The notes under the pieces are model-generated. The model saw only the letters and a program-made list of their open reading frames with translations, was not told where the DNA came from and searched no databases. Shown here piece by piece: positions 58,457 through 59,448 of a stretch of DNA of 59,448 nt. The position numbers and the translations under genes are program-made. Positions within the stretch are counted from its first letter, which is position 1; the number at the start of each line of letters is the position of its first letter. Origin of the DNA: Methanofastidiosum sp. (lineage in GTDB: Archaea > Methanobacteriota_B > Thermococci > Methanofastidiosales > Methanofastidiosaceae); assembly GCA_035362715.1 (NCBI GenBank), contig DAOSDU010000010.1:1-59448 (forward strand), written 5' to 3'.

Positions 58457-59448
58457 AATTCATCTAGAGTCTTCTGGCTTTTAGAGAACTCTAAGTTTGA
58501 AATTCTTATTCCAACTCTCCTAAGTTTTTTATCAGGATTCTCTTCAAAGTATTTTTCAAGTAGGCGTTTAGAAATTGAAACAACTTTCTGAATATCCTTA
58601 GTTTGTGCTATTGTTTCACTTTTTGTTTGAGTTTTTAAGTCAGTATCAATAGTTATTAGTGATACAGTCCTAAATGATACATTATTTTTTATTATTCGCT
58701 GCTGCATATCCGTTGATAACCCAAGTATCTTATCAAAAATTATATCTTTATCGTTTGTATCTGCTTTTAAAGTTCCTATTCTTGAAAGTTGTTTTTTCTC
58801 TCTTGGTTCAACTGGTGTCTCATCTATACCTAAGGATTTATCATGAAGTAGTCTGGCTTTATTCTTGCCAAATATTTCTTCAAGCTCTATTAAATCGTAT
58901 GAGCCCAGATCACTTGCAGTTTCAATACCAAGATCATTTAGAGATTTAGTTGTTTTACCACCAATCCCATGTAATTTAGAGACTTTTAGATTCTCTAGAA
59001 ATGGTATTATTTCTCTTTCCTCAACAACAGTCAATCCATTTGGTTTTTGAAAGTCAGATGCCATCTTGGCAACAAATTTATTAGAGGATATACCAACTGA
59101 CGCAGTCAAACCCTCTTGAGAAGTTATTTTTTCTTTTATTGTGTTTGCTATTTCAATCGCCTTATCTAAATCTCCGTCTGTCCTTTCCGTAACATCTAGG
59201 TAGGCTTCATCTATACTGACTTGTTCCATTATGTCTGATTCATCTTCCATTAAATCCATTATCCTATCCGATACTTCTCTATAATAATCCATGTCGACAG
59301 GTAAGAATGCGACATCTTTGCCTTTTGCAATCCTCTTTGCAATTATTATGGGCATTCCAGCCTTGATACCCAACTCTCTAGCCTTGTAATTTGATGTGCT
59401 CACAGCACCGCTATCCTCAGTCCTGCCAGAATAAACGCATATAACTAC
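58453..59448 (-). CDS. dinB: DNA polymerase IV (Y family), 5' end outside window
   Basis: The frame runs from the window edge (59448) to TAG at 58453, 331 codons, so the true start lies outside. It contains SGAVSTSNYKARELGIKAGM (fingers), the catalytic SIDEAYLDVT, ASVGISSNKFVAKMASDFQK and a little-finger domain. It ends QKTLDEF, a PCNA-interacting (PIP) motif. DinB copies past DNA lesions. It converges with the alkyltransferase gene, giving a repair-gene neighbourhood. Confidence 0.94.
   Translation of the reverse strand, partial: VVICVYSGRTEDSGAVSTSNYKARELGIKAGMPIIIAKRIAKGKDVAFLPVDMDYYREVSDRIMDLMEDESDIMEQVSIDEAYLDVTERTDGDLDKAIEIANTIKEKITSQEGLTASVGISSNKFVAKMASDFQKPNGLTVVEEREIIPFLENLKVSKLHGIGGKTTKSLNDLGIETASDLGSYDLIELEEIFGKNKARLLHDKSLGIDETPVEPREKKQLSRIGTLKADTNDKDIIFDKILGLSTDMQQRIIKNNVSFRTVSLITIDTDLKTQTKSETIAQTKDIQKVVSISKRLLEKYFEENPDKKLRRVGIRISNLEFSKSQKTLDEF

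Overview
The window is a 59 kb piece of an AT-rich archaeal chromosome, most likely a euryarchaeon. The evidence is archaeal-type ribosomal proteins (eS4, eL32, eL19, eL34, eL14), RNA polymerase subunit Rpo3 with two ferredoxin-like clusters, an aIF1/SUI1 factor, the RNase P protein Rpp29, Cbf5, the nurA-herA-mre11-rad50 operon, tRNA genes without an encoded CCA, TATA boxes and GGTG-type ribosome binding sites. Cyclic 2,3-diphosphoglycerate synthetase, an MJ-type S-layer-like protein and a ferritin-like domain close to that of Pyrococcus PF1192 point toward the methanogen/Thermococci side of the Euryarchaeota. A Methanofastidiosa- or Theionarchaea-like organism is a guess from gene content only.

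Layout. Bases 1-15361 hold one long, tightly packed plus-strand ribosomal protein superoperon. It runs from the tail of uL22 through uS3, uL29, aIF1, Rpp29, uS17 and onward to SecY, an EMC3/Oxa1-like insertase, eL34, CMP kinase, eL14, Cbf5 and an rRNA-methyltransferase-like protein. It then continues through a tRNA-Ser embedded in the operon, uS13, uS4, uS11, Rpo3 and a tRNA-Leu. A repeat-rich 333-base intergenic stretch follows, then a tiny unknown gene.

Bases 15978-26175 are mixed: a secreted CAP/CARDB protein, uS15, an XTP pyrophosphatase, a divergent FtsZ-family protein that has lost the GTP-binding signature, a lipoprotein, a GT-C membrane protein, cyclic diphosphoglycerate synthetase, two AhpD-like proteins, TrmO and two small unknowns. 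Bases 26200-33430 hold a P-type cation ATPase, a CPTC thioredoxin-like protein and a bacterial-type 2-oxoacid dehydrogenase operon (E1 alpha, E1 beta, E2, no E3) facing a lipoate-protein ligase.

Bases 33589-41092 hold a low-molecular-weight phosphatase/arsenate reductase. A TetR-controlled module follows: two tandem operators, a SnoaL-like protein, an MMPL exporter and two surface proteins, the last S-layer-like. Bases 41262-46693, all minus strand, form a tRNA-Glu and a compact copper/heavy-metal handling cluster. It contains CopA, a YHS mini-protein, a DUF2318 lipoprotein, an HMA-membrane-HMA-like protein, a membrane-bound winged-helix regulator with a Cys/His external loop, and a membrane-anchored coiled-coil protein ending in a Cys/Tyr-rich tail. 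Bases 46843-51062 hold a UDP-GlcNAc 2-epimerase and membrane proteins. Bases 51109-59448 form a DNA-repair block (NurA, HerA, Mre11, Rad50, O6-alkylguanine methyltransferase, DNA polymerase IV) with a stand-alone encapsulin-type ferritin domain inside it.

The best candidates for something undescribed are the FtsZ-like protein, the metal-handling cluster with its Cys/Tyr-rich protein, and the apparent AUU/AUA start codons in the 2-oxoacid dehydrogenase operon. I saw no CRISPR array, insertion sequence, integrase or rRNA gene.
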